The notes under the pieces are model-generated. The model saw only the letters and a program-made list of their open reading frames with translations. It did not search any database and was not told the origin of the DNA. Both the position numbers and the translations under genes were made by a program. A DNA stretch of 44,924 nt. It comes from CAYZGU01 sp964478165. Lineage in GTDB: Bacteria; Poribacteria; WGA-4E; JAJDTR01. The first letter of the stretch is position 1; each line of letters begins with the position of its first letter. Positions 27,371-36,453 of the stretch are shown one piece after another. Location: contig CAYZGU010000003.1 in the NCBI GenBank assembly GCA_964478165.1, positions 1 through 44,924 of the forward strand. Direction: 5' to 3'.

Positions 27371-28972
27371 TTACGCGTCCTCTGTTTCATCTGCCTCTTC
27401 TATTTTACTGTTGTATGACTCCCGTATCCAGCCCTCGAGCACAACTTCCGGATTTTCCACCGATTCCTTGGTGAAAACAAACTCCGACTGCCCCGTATTT
27501 TGCTTTATCAGGTTCAGACCATGCTGGCAGCTCTGAAGTATTGTCTCACAGGTTTCCCGTGGCGTACAACCCTGATTCGTAGCTTCTTGACATATGAGTT
27601 CTGTTGCCTTCTCATCAAACAAGACCACCATTTTATGTTCTTCTTCGAACAGTGCCTCGTATTGACGAACTTGTTCGCGCATCACAATTTGTCGATTGTA
27701 AATAGCATCTGTCACAATTCGTTTCAATTCTCCTAAGGGATTATCAACCACACGTTCAGTAACGACAAATTCCTTGACAGAAGCGGAGGGAAGTTCAAAC
27801 TTATAATCACGGAGTACTTTTTCGCAGACGGTCATCAGAGCGCGGGCTCCGGTCTTTTGAACATGTGCCCTCTCAGCAACTTGACGCAAACCTTTGTCAG
27901 AGAACATTGTGTTAATTCCATATGCACGAAAGGCCTGTTCATACTGACGCACAATCGAACCTTCGGAATGCTTCAATATGTAATGCAAATCGGCAACCCC
28001 TAGATTTTGACAAATGACATGAACCGGTAAGCGCCCGATAAATTCAGGTTCAAATCCAAATTCAATGAAATCTTGTGGTGTCACATGTTGGAAGTAGTCC
28101 GCCTCCTCAGTTTGGGCATGCACTGCGGCATTGAAGCCAATCTTTCTCCGATTCAAGCGATTTTTGATAATCTCACTCAGGCCTGTAAACGCACCACTAA
28201 TGATAAAGAGAATGTGTCGAGTATTAACAATCTGTTTGTCTACTTTACCTTTCTGTTGATATTCCATCATGGCTTGCATTTGAGACGCCACATCGTGACC
28301 GGCTCGCAAATCAACCTCAGTTTCCTCCATCAGCTTGAGAAGTCCGATCTGAACGCCACGACCACTGACATCACGCCCAATGATATTGGGTGGCGTGGCG
28401 ATTTTATCCGCTTCGTCAAGATAAATAATCCCATATTGCGCCAACTCGACATCATCATCAGCTTGTGTAACCAAATCCCGTATCATGTCATCGACATTCG
28501 CACCCACATACCCAGTTTCACTAAACCGGGTTGCATCTGCCTTGACAAATGGCACACCGATTAACTTAGCAATATGACGAATGAGATATGTTTTACCGAC
28601 ACCGGTCGGCCCCAGCATAACAACGTTCTGCTTCGAGTAATCGGTATCCGCAACTTTTGGGTTATCATGGCACTCACGAACATGATTATAATGATCACAC
28701 ACCGCAATCGCCAAGGCTTTCTTCGCCTCGTCCTGCTTAATTATATAGCGATCAAGGTACTGTTTAACTTCTTTCGGTTTGAGATCGAATTTCGGATCGA
28801 ACGTACGTTTGGGTGAGAGTACCCCTTCCTCCTTCGTCGTCTCTGCGGACGAGGGCCCACCTGACACAAGTAGGCGTACATTTGCACCATGCTTTTTTCT
28901 CACCAAGTCCTCAAATTCTTTCTGGAGTTCCTCGGGAGTTGGAATCTTCTTCTCATTCGTCTCGTTTGACAT
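27371..28972 (-). CDS. ClpX-like AAA+ unfoldase without zinc-binding domain
   Basis: 533 residues. The AAA+ core of the ClpX class spans about 60-400: Walker A GPTGVGKT (121-128), pore loop GYVG (154-157), Walker B YLDEAD (184-189), arginine finger in FIGRLP (Arg314), sensor II GARAL (375-379). KIGF (277-280) matches the IGF loop that docks ClpX on ClpP, so partnership with a ClpP peptidase is likely. Unlike canonical ClpX, the N-terminus (1-60) has no Cys4 zinc domain, the RKH pore loop is replaced by a longer segment around 222-248, and a C-terminal extension of about 120 residues is present. A GTG at 28984 is possible, but AGGTGA lies 8 bases before the ATG at 28972. No clpP is adjacent. 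Confidence 0.88.
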   Translation of the reverse strand: MSNETNEKKIPTPEELQKEFEDLVRKKHGANVRLLVSGGPSSAETTKEEGVLSPKRTFDPKFDLKPKEVKQYLDRYIIKQDEAKKALAIAVCDHYNHVRECHDNPKVADTDYSKQNVVMLGPTGVGKTYLIRHIAKLIGVPFVKADATRFSETGYVGANVDDMIRDLVTQADDDVELAQYGIIYLDEADKIATPPNIIGRDVSGRGVQIGLLKLMEETEVDLRAGHDVASQMQAMMEYQQKGKVDKQIVNTRHILFIISGAFTGLSEIIKNRLNRRKIGFNAAVHAQTEEADYFQHVTPQDFIEFGFEPEFIGRLPVHVICQNLGVADLHYILKHSEGSIVRQYEQAFRAYGINTMFSDKGLRQVAERAHVQKTGARALMTVCEKVLRDYKFELPSASVKEFVVTERVVDNPLGELKRIVTDAIYNRQIVMREQVRQYEALFEEEHKMVVLFDEKATELICQEATNQGCTPRETCETILQSCQHGLNLIKQNTGQSEFVFTKESVENPEVVLEGWIRESYNSKIEEADETEDA

Positions 28973-29576
28973 GTGTCTTATCACCTAGATATATTTAGTC
29001 GATTGAATCCGACGTGCAGTAACCCATTGTTCATGGATTTTAATTCTATCGCTCTAGTGTAGTGATACTGGTTCTAGATGGAAACGTACCACAGTATACG
29101 CTTCACTTTTCAGAAAAGTCGGCAGTGCGAAGCAACAGATTCGAACCCTCAGAAATGGTAGGAAGCTCAGCGTCATGCGCCTGTATTTCTGTCCGACAGG
29201 TGTGATCCAATCAATGCCAACCGAATTGGTCCTAATGCAGCGGCAACTACGAAGCCCTAGGCTTGTTTCCAGAAACGTTTCATCAAAAACCCCATTCTCA
29301 CTCTTTCAACCTAGGAACACTATTGATTAGACCACAGCCGATTTTTCAGTGTATAACAGACTTCCATCGAGCACACGGTCACGGCACACACAATGCAGGC
29401 AGCATCGATTCTCTTAACTTTTTCATGAAACGCGCCGCATATGCCGCGACGGCCTCTCGAATTGGAAGAGTTGAATGAGTTTCTCCCGATGAGATGATAA
29501 AACAGCGACCCCACACCTTGCAGAATGTCGTATCGCCACTGCCATCGCTATCCCGAAACAGTTCAACCTCGACAAC
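28973..29576. other. Gap upstream of the ClpX-like gene
   Basis: About 600 bases. TAGAAT on the minus strand at 29048-29043 lacks a -35 partner. A segment at about 29117-29196 has a minus-strand TTCGAAT loop and complementary ends but no proper tRNA fold. No gene is supported. Confidence 0.5.
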
Positions 29577-31124
29577 TCACTGGATATTCACATACAAAAA
29601 AGGCGGCATTGTCAACGCTACGACATCATCTTGCCCAGAGATTTCCCGCGCTATACCAAGTGCTTCATCCAAATTTCTGGCCCAATCGACGCCTAGCCTT
29701 CTAGCAACGCGATCGTCTTCCGGACCAACAAGCACAACTTTGGACAAGTATGTCAGCGCGTAGGTTGTCCAATACCACACGGTAAACGGATGAAAACCAT
29801 GATATGCGAACTTAGTCCGATAACGGTCAATAAGGTAGGGATCGTTGGCATATTGCTCCTGAAACGCATTCTGCATTTCAAACGGTTCAGTAGTTTCACT
29901 TAAAACTTCCTCGTAAAACTTTTTATAGGCAACATGATACTCCTCATGGAAGATTTGGAATGTCGGATTCATGATAATTACAACTCCACCCTTCCTAACC
30001 AACGGCTTGTTATAAAACCAGTTAAAAATGTATCCCAAGATGTCGCTGACAACTAGAATGGGATTAATTCGTGCTCCGACCGCATATGGCGTAAGATCGG
30101 GAAGCCCAAAGACCAACGTGCTATATTGCCTCGGTACATCAAGCGTCAACTGGTCTCTCATGACCTGCAGGGTTTTTGGATGTACAGCGTCAATTGTTCC
30201 AGCATTAATCTCAACAGGTTCGTAGTCAGTGCGAATGCTCTTGAAAATCCTTGATCTTAGCGCCTCAGGCAGCATTCCCATCGCAGACGGTGTGCATGCT
30301 TTTAACAGCTGCTCAAGGATGTTGCATTGGTCCTTCGGTTTTCCCAAATAGCGAAGATGAAACGGGTAAATCGCGTTATTCATGGCCGCTTCCAAAACTA
30401 CAATCTTGCTGTTCTGTTCAATGACGCGGCTAATTCGTTGAATGCAATCATGCATATTTGAATGCTCAGGTTGCATTACATGCGGACTTTCCGCAGTCAT
30501 TCGCGGAGAATGGTGCGGAGCAATAGACCTGTACGTACCCATTCCAACAGCAACAGACTTATGTCCACCATTAAGCGGAATCTGGATCGTGTCCACATAT
30601 ATAACCAGATCGCTTTCTATGACGGCACGTTCAGTTTCTACAATTTCACCTTGTTCCGTTTCACCCAACGTAACGATGTTCTCAGAATCTTCCGCATCAA
30701 AGTTCTTCAATTGGTTCGGATAAAACTCGCGCATAATCTTTTTGCCCAACATATATGCCAGCTCATGTATCTTCATTTTTCGGTGAAGCCCGCCCGCACA
30801 GATTAACTGTATATTTGCTTTCTCAACACCATACGTATACAGCATCGTCAGTAGTGTTTCAATCATGATTTGGCGCATGTCAGGCTTTTTCGTCATTGGA
30901 AATGGCTGACAGTTATTATCGAAGGCAATCAAGACTTTCGAACTTCCATCTACAAGTTCGCGCAATGGTGGTATGCCGTGCGGGTTTTCGAAAGCAGTTT
31001 TAACTTGCTCCGGAATATCAGTGCGCTTGACACCAGGAATTGGTGGGTTCGCATACAAAATCTCGGAATTATCAGGCAGTTTCGCATTGATGAGATGATT
31101 TCCAAAGTAGGTCAAGTATTTCAT
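29577..31124 (-). CDS. LarA-like (nickel-dependent racemase superfamily, DUF2088) protein
   Basis: 515 residues, longer than the roughly 420 of lactate racemase LarA. Family-like features: AFDNNCQPFP (67-76) at the place of the D-x-T-R-P-T-P motif, CAGGLHRKM (109-117) with His114, and LNGGHKSVAVGMGTYRSIAPHH (184-205) at the place of the cofactor-linked Lys segment, with Lys189. The missing Arg in the first motif suggests a different substrate from lactate. The true nickel-pincer cofactor requirement cannot be judged; larB/C/E are not in the window. The frame is open to 31184, but GGAGGA (31139-31134) lies 9 bases before the ATG at 31124. Last gene of the operon with sat and the alcohol dehydrogenase. 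Confidence 0.82.
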   Translation of the reverse strand: MKYLTYFGNHLINAKLPDNSEILYANPPIPGVKRTDIPEQVKTAFENPHGIPPLRELVDGSSKVLIAFDNNCQPFPMTKKPDMRQIMIETLLTMLYTYGVEKANIQLICAGGLHRKMKIHELAYMLGKKIMREFYPNQLKNFDAEDSENIVTLGETEQGEIVETERAVIESDLVIYVDTIQIPLNGGHKSVAVGMGTYRSIAPHHSPRMTAESPHVMQPEHSNMHDCIQRISRVIEQNSKIVVLEAAMNNAIYPFHLRYLGKPKDQCNILEQLLKACTPSAMGMLPEALRSRIFKSIRTDYEPVEINAGTIDAVHPKTLQVMRDQLTLDVPRQYSTLVFGLPDLTPYAVGARINPILVVSDILGYIFNWFYNKPLVRKGGVVIIMNPTFQIFHEEYHVAYKKFYEEVLSETTEPFEMQNAFQEQYANDPYLIDRYRTKFAYHGFHPFTVWYWTTYALTYLSKVVLVGPEDDRVARRLGVDWARNLDEALGIAREISGQDDVVALTMPPFLYVNIQ

Positions 31125-31183
31125 AAGCCATTTTCCTCCACTTTCTAGCCCGTTGCACAAAATTGCACTGCTTCGGAAGAGCA

Positions 31184-32407
31184 CTACTTCTGGAGATCGA
31201 AGAGGGTTTTTACCGTACCAGAACGTCCCGTATACAACGCTTCACCAATCGCGCACTGGAAATCTTTCAGTGAAAATCGCTCTCCGATCAGAGGTCGCAA
31301 CTGGGTTCCTAAGCGCCGCAAATGTTCAATCGCAAGATCAAACGTTCGAACCCTGTTTCCATCATAATTTTCAACGCCGTATGCATATGCGCCATTGACC
31401 CTCAATTCCTTATACCAGATTGATGTCCAATCAATATTCTTCGGAATGCCTGGCATCCCAACGAGCATGACACTTCCCTGCGCACGTGTGAACCGCAGCG
31501 CGTCGTCGATTGTGCTAGCGGACGCGACACAGTCGAAAGTTACATCCACCCCACCGAGCAAAACAGGTTTGCCGAGCTCAGGTTGGTGGCTCTCTGCGCT
31601 CGTCAACCGACAAAAATTGGCATACAAATCTCTACCGTGAGGAATAATCTCATCTGCTCCAAATTCGCCCGCCAGCTTTTGCTGATGTGGGTACTTGGCC
31701 ACAATGAAGATTCGATTCAATTGGCCAAGGGCGCGTATTGCCGCAAGCGTGAGCAAACCGATTGTACCAGCACCGATTATCAATACCTCGTCTGTTTCTT
31801 GGAGATTGGCTTTAAGAACAGCGTGCAGAGCACAAGCAAACGGTTCGGCAAGTACGGCAATCTCATCGAGGAGCCCTTCCGGTACATGGTGGAGCTGATT
31901 CTGATGTGCCACAAAGCATTGGCTCCAACCACCGCCGGTATCTCGACAATAGCCAGTCTGAATACCCGCAGAGATACGTCCCTTTGCAATGTTCTCACAG
32001 TTCGCGAATTGCCCGCGCTGGCATTGATAACACAGTTCGACTATCCCTCGAATAGCACACGAAAGAACAGGTTCGATGATAACTCGGTCACCAACTACGA
32101 AACCGTCTATCTCAGACCCGATTTCAGCGATTTCCCCAACGATTTCATGCCCCAGAACAAACGAAGATGACGTGAAAGGTGAAAAATATGTGCTTCCCTT
32201 CGCAGTAATCGTCGCGAGATCGGATCCACAAATTCCACTCAAGCGAGGCCTGATCTTTACCCACTCTGGTGTAAGAAGCTGCGGCTCAGCAATTTCGGTC
32301 AAGCGCACGCACGAAATCGCAGAAGTGTAGAGCCCATCCACATACTTCCCTAGGAACCGAGCAGTCATATACCGGGGAATACTTTTGACGTATTGGATTG
32401 CTTGCAT
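31184..32407 (-). CDS. Zinc-dependent alcohol dehydrogenase family protein
   Basis: A 407-residue medium-chain dehydrogenase. Catalytic zinc ligands Cys60 (SGICGSD), His87-Glu88 (LGHEIVGE) and Glu188 (AEPFACALHA) are present; the structural zinc Cys are Cys117, Cys126, Cys129 and Cys137 in the lineage-specific arrangement SCAIRGIVELCYQC. The Rossmann fold shows GAGTIG (212-217). It should oxidise a secondary alcohol or sugar with NAD(P); the substrate is unknown. The start ATG at 32407 has a weak ribosome binding site, and Met14 is an alternative. It follows sat by 27 bases and precedes the LarA-like gene by 59, so the three are one operon. Confidence 0.9.
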   Translation of the reverse strand: MQAIQYVKSIPRYMTARFLGKYVDGLYTSAISCVRLTEIAEPQLLTPEWVKIRPRLSGICGSDLATITAKGSTYFSPFTSSSFVLGHEIVGEIAEIGSEIDGFVVGDRVIIEPVLSCAIRGIVELCYQCQRGQFANCENIAKGRISAGIQTGYCRDTGGGWSQCFVAHQNQLHHVPEGLLDEIAVLAEPFACALHAVLKANLQETDEVLIIGAGTIGLLTLAAIRALGQLNRIFIVAKYPHQQKLAGEFGADEIIPHGRDLYANFCRLTSAESHQPELGKPVLLGGVDVTFDCVASASTIDDALRFTRAQGSVMLVGMPGIPKNIDWTSIWYKELRVNGAYAYGVENYDGNRVRTFDLAIEHLRRLGTQLRPLIGERFSLKDFQCAIGEALYTGRSGTVKTLFDLQK

Positions 32408-32434
32408 CGTCTCGTAAACTGAAATGCGTAAGGT

Positions 32435-33634
32435 TCAGGCGCGTGCTACTTCCTCTTGGTAGTGCTTCATCAAGATTTCAGCAACCTCGGGACGCGCAAA
32501 TTCTGGCGGTAACATTTCACCACCAGCTAACATCTGTCTGACTTTCGTGCCTGACAGAAATAAATAATCCTCGGAACCATGGGGACAGTCGCGCATCATG
32601 ACAATCTCACCGCAATTGTTGCACCAGACCGTATGATCCCCACGAAATATCTCAATATCAAGCGCATCTTCAGGTATGTCATCGAATATCGTCTGGGCAT
32701 CAAACGGACCATAGTAGTCGCCGACACCTGCATGATCTCGCCCCACAATTAGATGTGTACAGCCGCAGTTCTGACGGAACACCGCATGCAGTAGGGCTTC
32801 ACGCGGTCCTGCATAGAGCATATCAAAACCATAACCCGTGACAGACACAGAATTCTCAGGGAAGTACAGCTCCACCATTTTCCGTATCGAGGCATCCCGG
32901 ACGTCGGCAGGAATATCGCCAGGTTTCAACTTTCCTAGGAGCATGTGAATGAGTATACCGTCAGCACAAACTGTCTCTTGAGCGATACGACACAATTCTT
33001 CATGAGCGCGATGCATTGGATTGCGAGTTTGAAATGCAACAACTCTTTTCCAACCCCGTTCCTCAATATTCTTCCGAATCTCCGGAGCGGTGCAGAATGT
33101 ATCAGCGAAATCGCTTCGGAAATACGAATAGTTGAGCACTTGAACTGGCCCTGAAAGAACCTGATGTCCCATGTCCTTAAAAGCCCCAACACCCGGATGC
33201 TGTGGATCTGTTGTACGAAACGTTTGTTCAATTAGTAACATCTGTTGTGCATTTGAAAGTGTCTCAATCCCAGAAACATCCATAATCGCCAGAACGGGAT
33301 TGCCTTCTACATTCGGATCGCGTAGGGCTATTCGTTTAGCATTTTTCACGCTAGCCGCAAGTTCCTCTGCTTTAACCATATTAACGATTGGTACCGGCCA
33401 AAAGATCCCATCGTCCAGACTCATGTGTTCGGCGACACTCGTGGCCTCAGCAATATCCATGTAGCCGTCCAACGGATTAAAATAACCTGAAGCAAGCATT
33501 ACTGCGGATGCCGCAGCCCCCGAAGATATGATAATGTTGGGTAACGCTTCCGCTTCCTTTACAAGTTCAGCTCTCTGCGCATGATCTGCAACGTACAGAG
33601 GATTCAAGGTGTCAGATCCATGTGGTTTCATCAT
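32435..33634 (-). CDS. sat: Sulfate adenylyltransferase (ATP sulfurylase, Sat type)
   Basis: Sat makes adenosine 5'-phosphosulfate (APS) from sulfate and ATP, or ATP from APS and pyrophosphate in the reverse direction. The 399 residues belong to the single-subunit Sat type, not CysDN. Motifs: FQTRNPMHRAHE (201-212), GRDHAGVGDYYGPF (298-311) and SGTKVRQML (361-369). A zinc site of the bacterial/archaeal type is visible as Cys338, Cys341, Cys350 and His352. No APS kinase domain is fused. GGGAGA precedes the ATG and a good promoter lies at 33688-33717. First gene of an operon with an alcohol dehydrogenase and a LarA-like protein; no aprAB, cysC or cysH is in the window. Confidence 0.96.
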   Translation of the reverse strand: MMKPHGSDTLNPLYVADHAQRAELVKEAEALPNIIISSGAAASAVMLASGYFNPLDGYMDIAEATSVAEHMSLDDGIFWPVPIVNMVKAEELAASVKNAKRIALRDPNVEGNPVLAIMDVSGIETLSNAQQMLLIEQTFRTTDPQHPGVGAFKDMGHQVLSGPVQVLNYSYFRSDFADTFCTAPEIRKNIEERGWKRVVAFQTRNPMHRAHEELCRIAQETVCADGILIHMLLGKLKPGDIPADVRDASIRKMVELYFPENSVSVTGYGFDMLYAGPREALLHAVFRQNCGCTHLIVGRDHAGVGDYYGPFDAQTIFDDIPEDALDIEIFRGDHTVWCNNCGEIVMMRDCPHGSEDYLFLSGTKVRQMLAGGEMLPPEFARPEVAEILMKHYQEEVARA

Positions 33635-33687
33635 TCAGTTCTCCCATATCTCGTAAAAATGTGAACAAGGGCGGTCGCCTCAAATTT

Positions 33688-33717
33688 ATAATAGCGAACT
33701 TGGCGTCTTATTGTCAA
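33688..33717 (-). promoter_or_regulatory. Sigma70-type promoter of the sat operon
   Basis: Minus-strand perfect TTGACA (33717-33712) and TATTAT (33693-33688), spacer 18 bases. Predicted start near 33681, about 47 bases before sat. Confidence 0.6.
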
Positions 33718-33803
33718 TTATTTCCCCAAAGCCATGCAGCTGGGTCAGGGAACTAGTCCCTTAATATGGCCTTTTTCATAGAGCAGCTCGGTCTATAGGA
33801 AAG

Positions 33804-33861
33804 CAAAGACAAACTGTAACGAGAAATCACATTCGCGTTTTCTCGTTACAGTTTGTCTTTG
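33804..33861 (-). repeat. 23-bp perfect inverted repeat overlapping the nth stop codon
   Basis: Left arm 33804-33826 pairs without mismatch with right arm 33839-33861 around a 12-base loop. The right arm encodes the last codons and the stop of nth. On the minus strand only short T-runs follow, so it is a strong but atypical terminator candidate. It may also protect the transcript from exonucleases. Confidence 0.85.
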
Positions 33862-34508
33862 AAATATAAGCAATAATTGGTTAGACTACATTGATTGCAT
33901 TTTGGATTCCGTGCGTTGCAAACCTCGCGCCCGAATTGAATCAAGTTGATGTGCAATGAGAATGCCTTGCCCGTTGGAATAATCTCGGACATTAATTCAT
34001 GCGCCCTCTCCGCCGTGCAATTTGATGGTACAAGTTGGAGCCGTTTACTTATTCTTAGTACGTGTGTATCCACAGGAAACACATCGTGGCCGCAAGCAAA
34101 GGAGAGTGTGACAGAAGCAGTTTTGACGCCAATCCCTTTATGTTGACAAAGATATTTCCGCGCCGCTTCGATCTCCATGTCACAGACAAATTCCAAGTCT
34201 AACAGCCCGTGCTCCGTTCTTAGCCATGTCAGAAATTCTTTAATGGTTCGGCTCTTTTGCCCATGTAATCCCACAATTTTAATAGCGACACCAATAGACT
34301 CGACATCGGCCTTGCGAACATCCTCCCACGTCGGGAAGCACTTCTTTAGATTTACGAAGCCTTTATCACGATTAACGTCATTGGTGTTCTGTGATAGTAT
34401 CGTCAAGATTAAACAATCCAAGACGTTCTCTTCGGGTTGAACTTCATGGATGCCATATATCTCTTCCAATGTGTCGGAGATAATTCGGGCCTTCTGTGTA
34501 AGGTTCAA
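33846..34508 (-). CDS. nth: Endonuclease III family DNA glycosylase/lyase
   Basis: HhH-GPD base-excision glycosylase, 220 residues, close to the usual 210. The helix-hairpin-helix GIGVKTA carries the lyase Lys129 and Asp147 lies in PVDTHVLRIS; the four cluster cysteines Cys197, Cys204, Cys207 and Cys213 follow the C-x6-C-x2-C-x5-C spacing of the [4Fe-4S] loop. The bifunctional mechanism should therefore be intact. Several positions differ from typical Nth, so substrate preference may differ and the symbol is by family. The start is TTG with GGAGGA 9 bases before it. Its last codons lie within a long inverted repeat. Confidence 0.9.
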   Translation of the reverse strand: MNLTQKARIISDTLEEIYGIHEVQPEENVLDCLILTILSQNTNDVNRDKGFVNLKKCFPTWEDVRKADVESIGVAIKIVGLHGQKSRTIKEFLTWLRTEHGLLDLEFVCDMEIEAARKYLCQHKGIGVKTASVTLSFACGHDVFPVDTHVLRISKRLQLVPSNCTAERAHELMSEIIPTGKAFSLHINLIQFGREVCNARNPKCNQCSLTNYCLYFKDKL

Positions 34509-35228
34509 TAGTTCGGTTCCTCCTCACAACTCGGCAGACAGAAAGTTACTTCATCAATCTTGGCATTCGTTAAGTTCATGGATTTGCGGATGGACAATGA
34601 ACCTTATCCGGTGCAACGGTGTTCGATCGACCTGGTAACTGCTTCTTAGATTATCTGCAACCCGGAATTCGGTTTCAAAATAACACTCTCAATACTGCTC
34701 AGAAAACCAAGAATGCGAATCATGGCGTGCAAATTAACTGGGCAAGGTTGGCATTTACAACAATCCGCACCACGTCTTGGACAACACGGAACAGATCGCG
34801 AGCCGCGAGGATCAAAATCAGCGGTCAATCGAATGGAGATGACAATCTTAGAAGTCTCGGCTTTCTATCGAAGTGAATTTTCCGCAGCAGCGAGGCGTAA
34901 CCCAAGCGAATCACCACACAACAAACTATGCAAAACATTGAAATTGGCGTCAACCTCTCTTAAGCGCCTTCGCCTGATTATAGAGGTAGACCCAATTGTC
35001 CAATCTCTACGGGGGCAGCTAACACGCAGTTATATATGGTCACCACACAAGCCAAACATGGGACCGCCAGCGAGTATAACATAAATCGGTGTTAAACGGA
35101 AGAGATTTTTGGGGTCAATTCAACCAAACCACAGCGGTTCAGTAACAATAGAAAAACAGTCGCAGCTGTGCATCGAATCTCATTTCACGATCAATTGGAT
35201 TTCTCGCTTCGCTGACAACCAAGTATGC
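34509..35228. other. Gap between nth and the MFS pair
   Basis: About 720 bases. A 123-codon plus-strand frame at 34713-35084 has no hydrophobic core, motif or ribosome binding site and is not called. No promoter for nth with both hexamers was found. Confidence 0.5.
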
Positions 35229-36452
35229 CTAATTGGCTGCCGGAATATGTTCTGGCACGAGCAACACAAGGAAAACGCCTAATACCGGAAGTAGGCACAA
35301 CCCCGATAACGCCGCCGACAAAGAAGTGAGTTCCGCGACTTTTCCCAGCGGAAGGACCAGAATCTGAGCTATGCCCCACGCCACACCAGTAATTAGACTA
35401 ACAGCGATTCCCGACCGTTGTGGCATTAATTCTTGCGCCATTACAACTGTTCCTGGGTGGGGTAGCATCAGGATAAGGCCTCCCATCGCAAGTAGCACTA
35501 GGAGGTTAACCGCGGGCAGGTGGCACGCAATGAGCAACGGCCAAGGCGCTAGACAGAACGACCAAAAGATCAACGGACGACGACCAAACCGGTCGGACAG
35601 ATGCCCGCCAATTGGAGCAGCAAAGGCACCTGACAACAGCAGCGCACTCACTGCTAAGCTTTGGATTTCCACCTGCTGACTAACTGGGAAACGCTGTTGA
35701 ATGAGGAACGGTAGAAATGTCATCAATCCGATCTGGACTGTAGAACGGATGACTACCGTCGCAGCTAGTGCAACAAAAGCAGTTCGGCTTGAATCACCTT
35801 CAATCTTTGATAGCCCACTTTGACGTAACTTCCCAACGCATTGGTCATGTATCCGCGAATAAAAGACAAGTGTCATTATACCAGCAAAGACTAAGGCAGG
35901 CATCGCACTCAGATAGAGGCGATCTAGTCCAAGCCGCACGAGATAAAAGCCCCCAAGTAGGGGCGCCAGACCAAATCCGACATTTCCACCAACAGAGAAG
36001 ACGCCCATGGAGAAACCACTACCTCGACCCACTTTCCGTGCCAATGTAGCACCCTGGGGGTGGAAAGCACTAATGCCAATCCCAACCAAAAATAGTAGTG
36101 CCGCAAGTTCCCAATAGCCGCGTGCATAGCCAACAAAGCCAATAAAGCATGACGCAAGAAATGGTCCTACGGCAACCATGCACCATCGTGGTTTTTGGTC
36201 CGCAAGCTGACCAAAGATTGGCTGTGACAGAGAGGAGGAAAAACCCATCATCATCGGCAGCGCACCAATTTGTGTCAATGAAAGATTGAGGCGCCGCGCA
36301 ATGTGAGGGAGCATCGGCGAGAGAAGGCTCTGTCCGTAGCTATCCGTAATCGCATGCCCAATTGCCAACAAAGACAAGAAAAACAGATCAATCCTGGACC
36401 TTTCCCTCGTCGGAACCGTTATCTCTGCATTACACTCGAAGTCATTCTTCAT
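35229..36452 (-). CDS. MFS transporter, fosmidomycin-resistance (Fsr)-like
   Basis: A 12-helix major facilitator of 407 residues from the chosen start. The N-half contains HAITDSYGQSLLSPMLP, FGQLADQKPRW and ISAFHPQGATLARKVG, the last typical of Fsr-like exporters; the loop-8/9 motif GGHLSDRFGRRP is the classic MFS signature. Substrate cannot be deduced. The open frame extends to 36566, overlapping the upstream MFS gene; ATG at 36452 lies 1 base after the TAG stop of that gene, so translation is coupled and this start is preferred. Confidence 0.88.
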   Translation of the reverse strand: MKNDFECNAEITVPTRERSRIDLFFLSLLAIGHAITDSYGQSLLSPMLPHIARRLNLSLTQIGALPMMMGFSSSLSQPIFGQLADQKPRWCMVAVGPFLASCFIGFVGYARGYWELAALLFLVGIGISAFHPQGATLARKVGRGSGFSMGVFSVGGNVGFGLAPLLGGFYLVRLGLDRLYLSAMPALVFAGIMTLVFYSRIHDQCVGKLRQSGLSKIEGDSSRTAFVALAATVVIRSTVQIGLMTFLPFLIQQRFPVSQQVEIQSLAVSALLLSGAFAAPIGGHLSDRFGRRPLIFWSFCLAPWPLLIACHLPAVNLLVLLAMGGLILMLPHPGTVVMAQELMPQRSGIAVSLITGVAWGIAQILVLPLGKVAELTSLSAALSGLCLLPVLGVFLVLLVPEHIPAAN

Positions 36453-36453
36453 T

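Noticed and set aside
29112..29198. tRNA-like segment on the minus strand (GTCGG...CCGAC ends and a GGTTCGAATC loop)
   Set aside because: The T-stem does not pair and no D-arm or anticodon arm can be drawn; chance or a very degraded tRNA.
34713..35084. 123-codon plus-strand frame after nth
   Set aside because: No ribosome binding site, no family features, composition typical of random translation.
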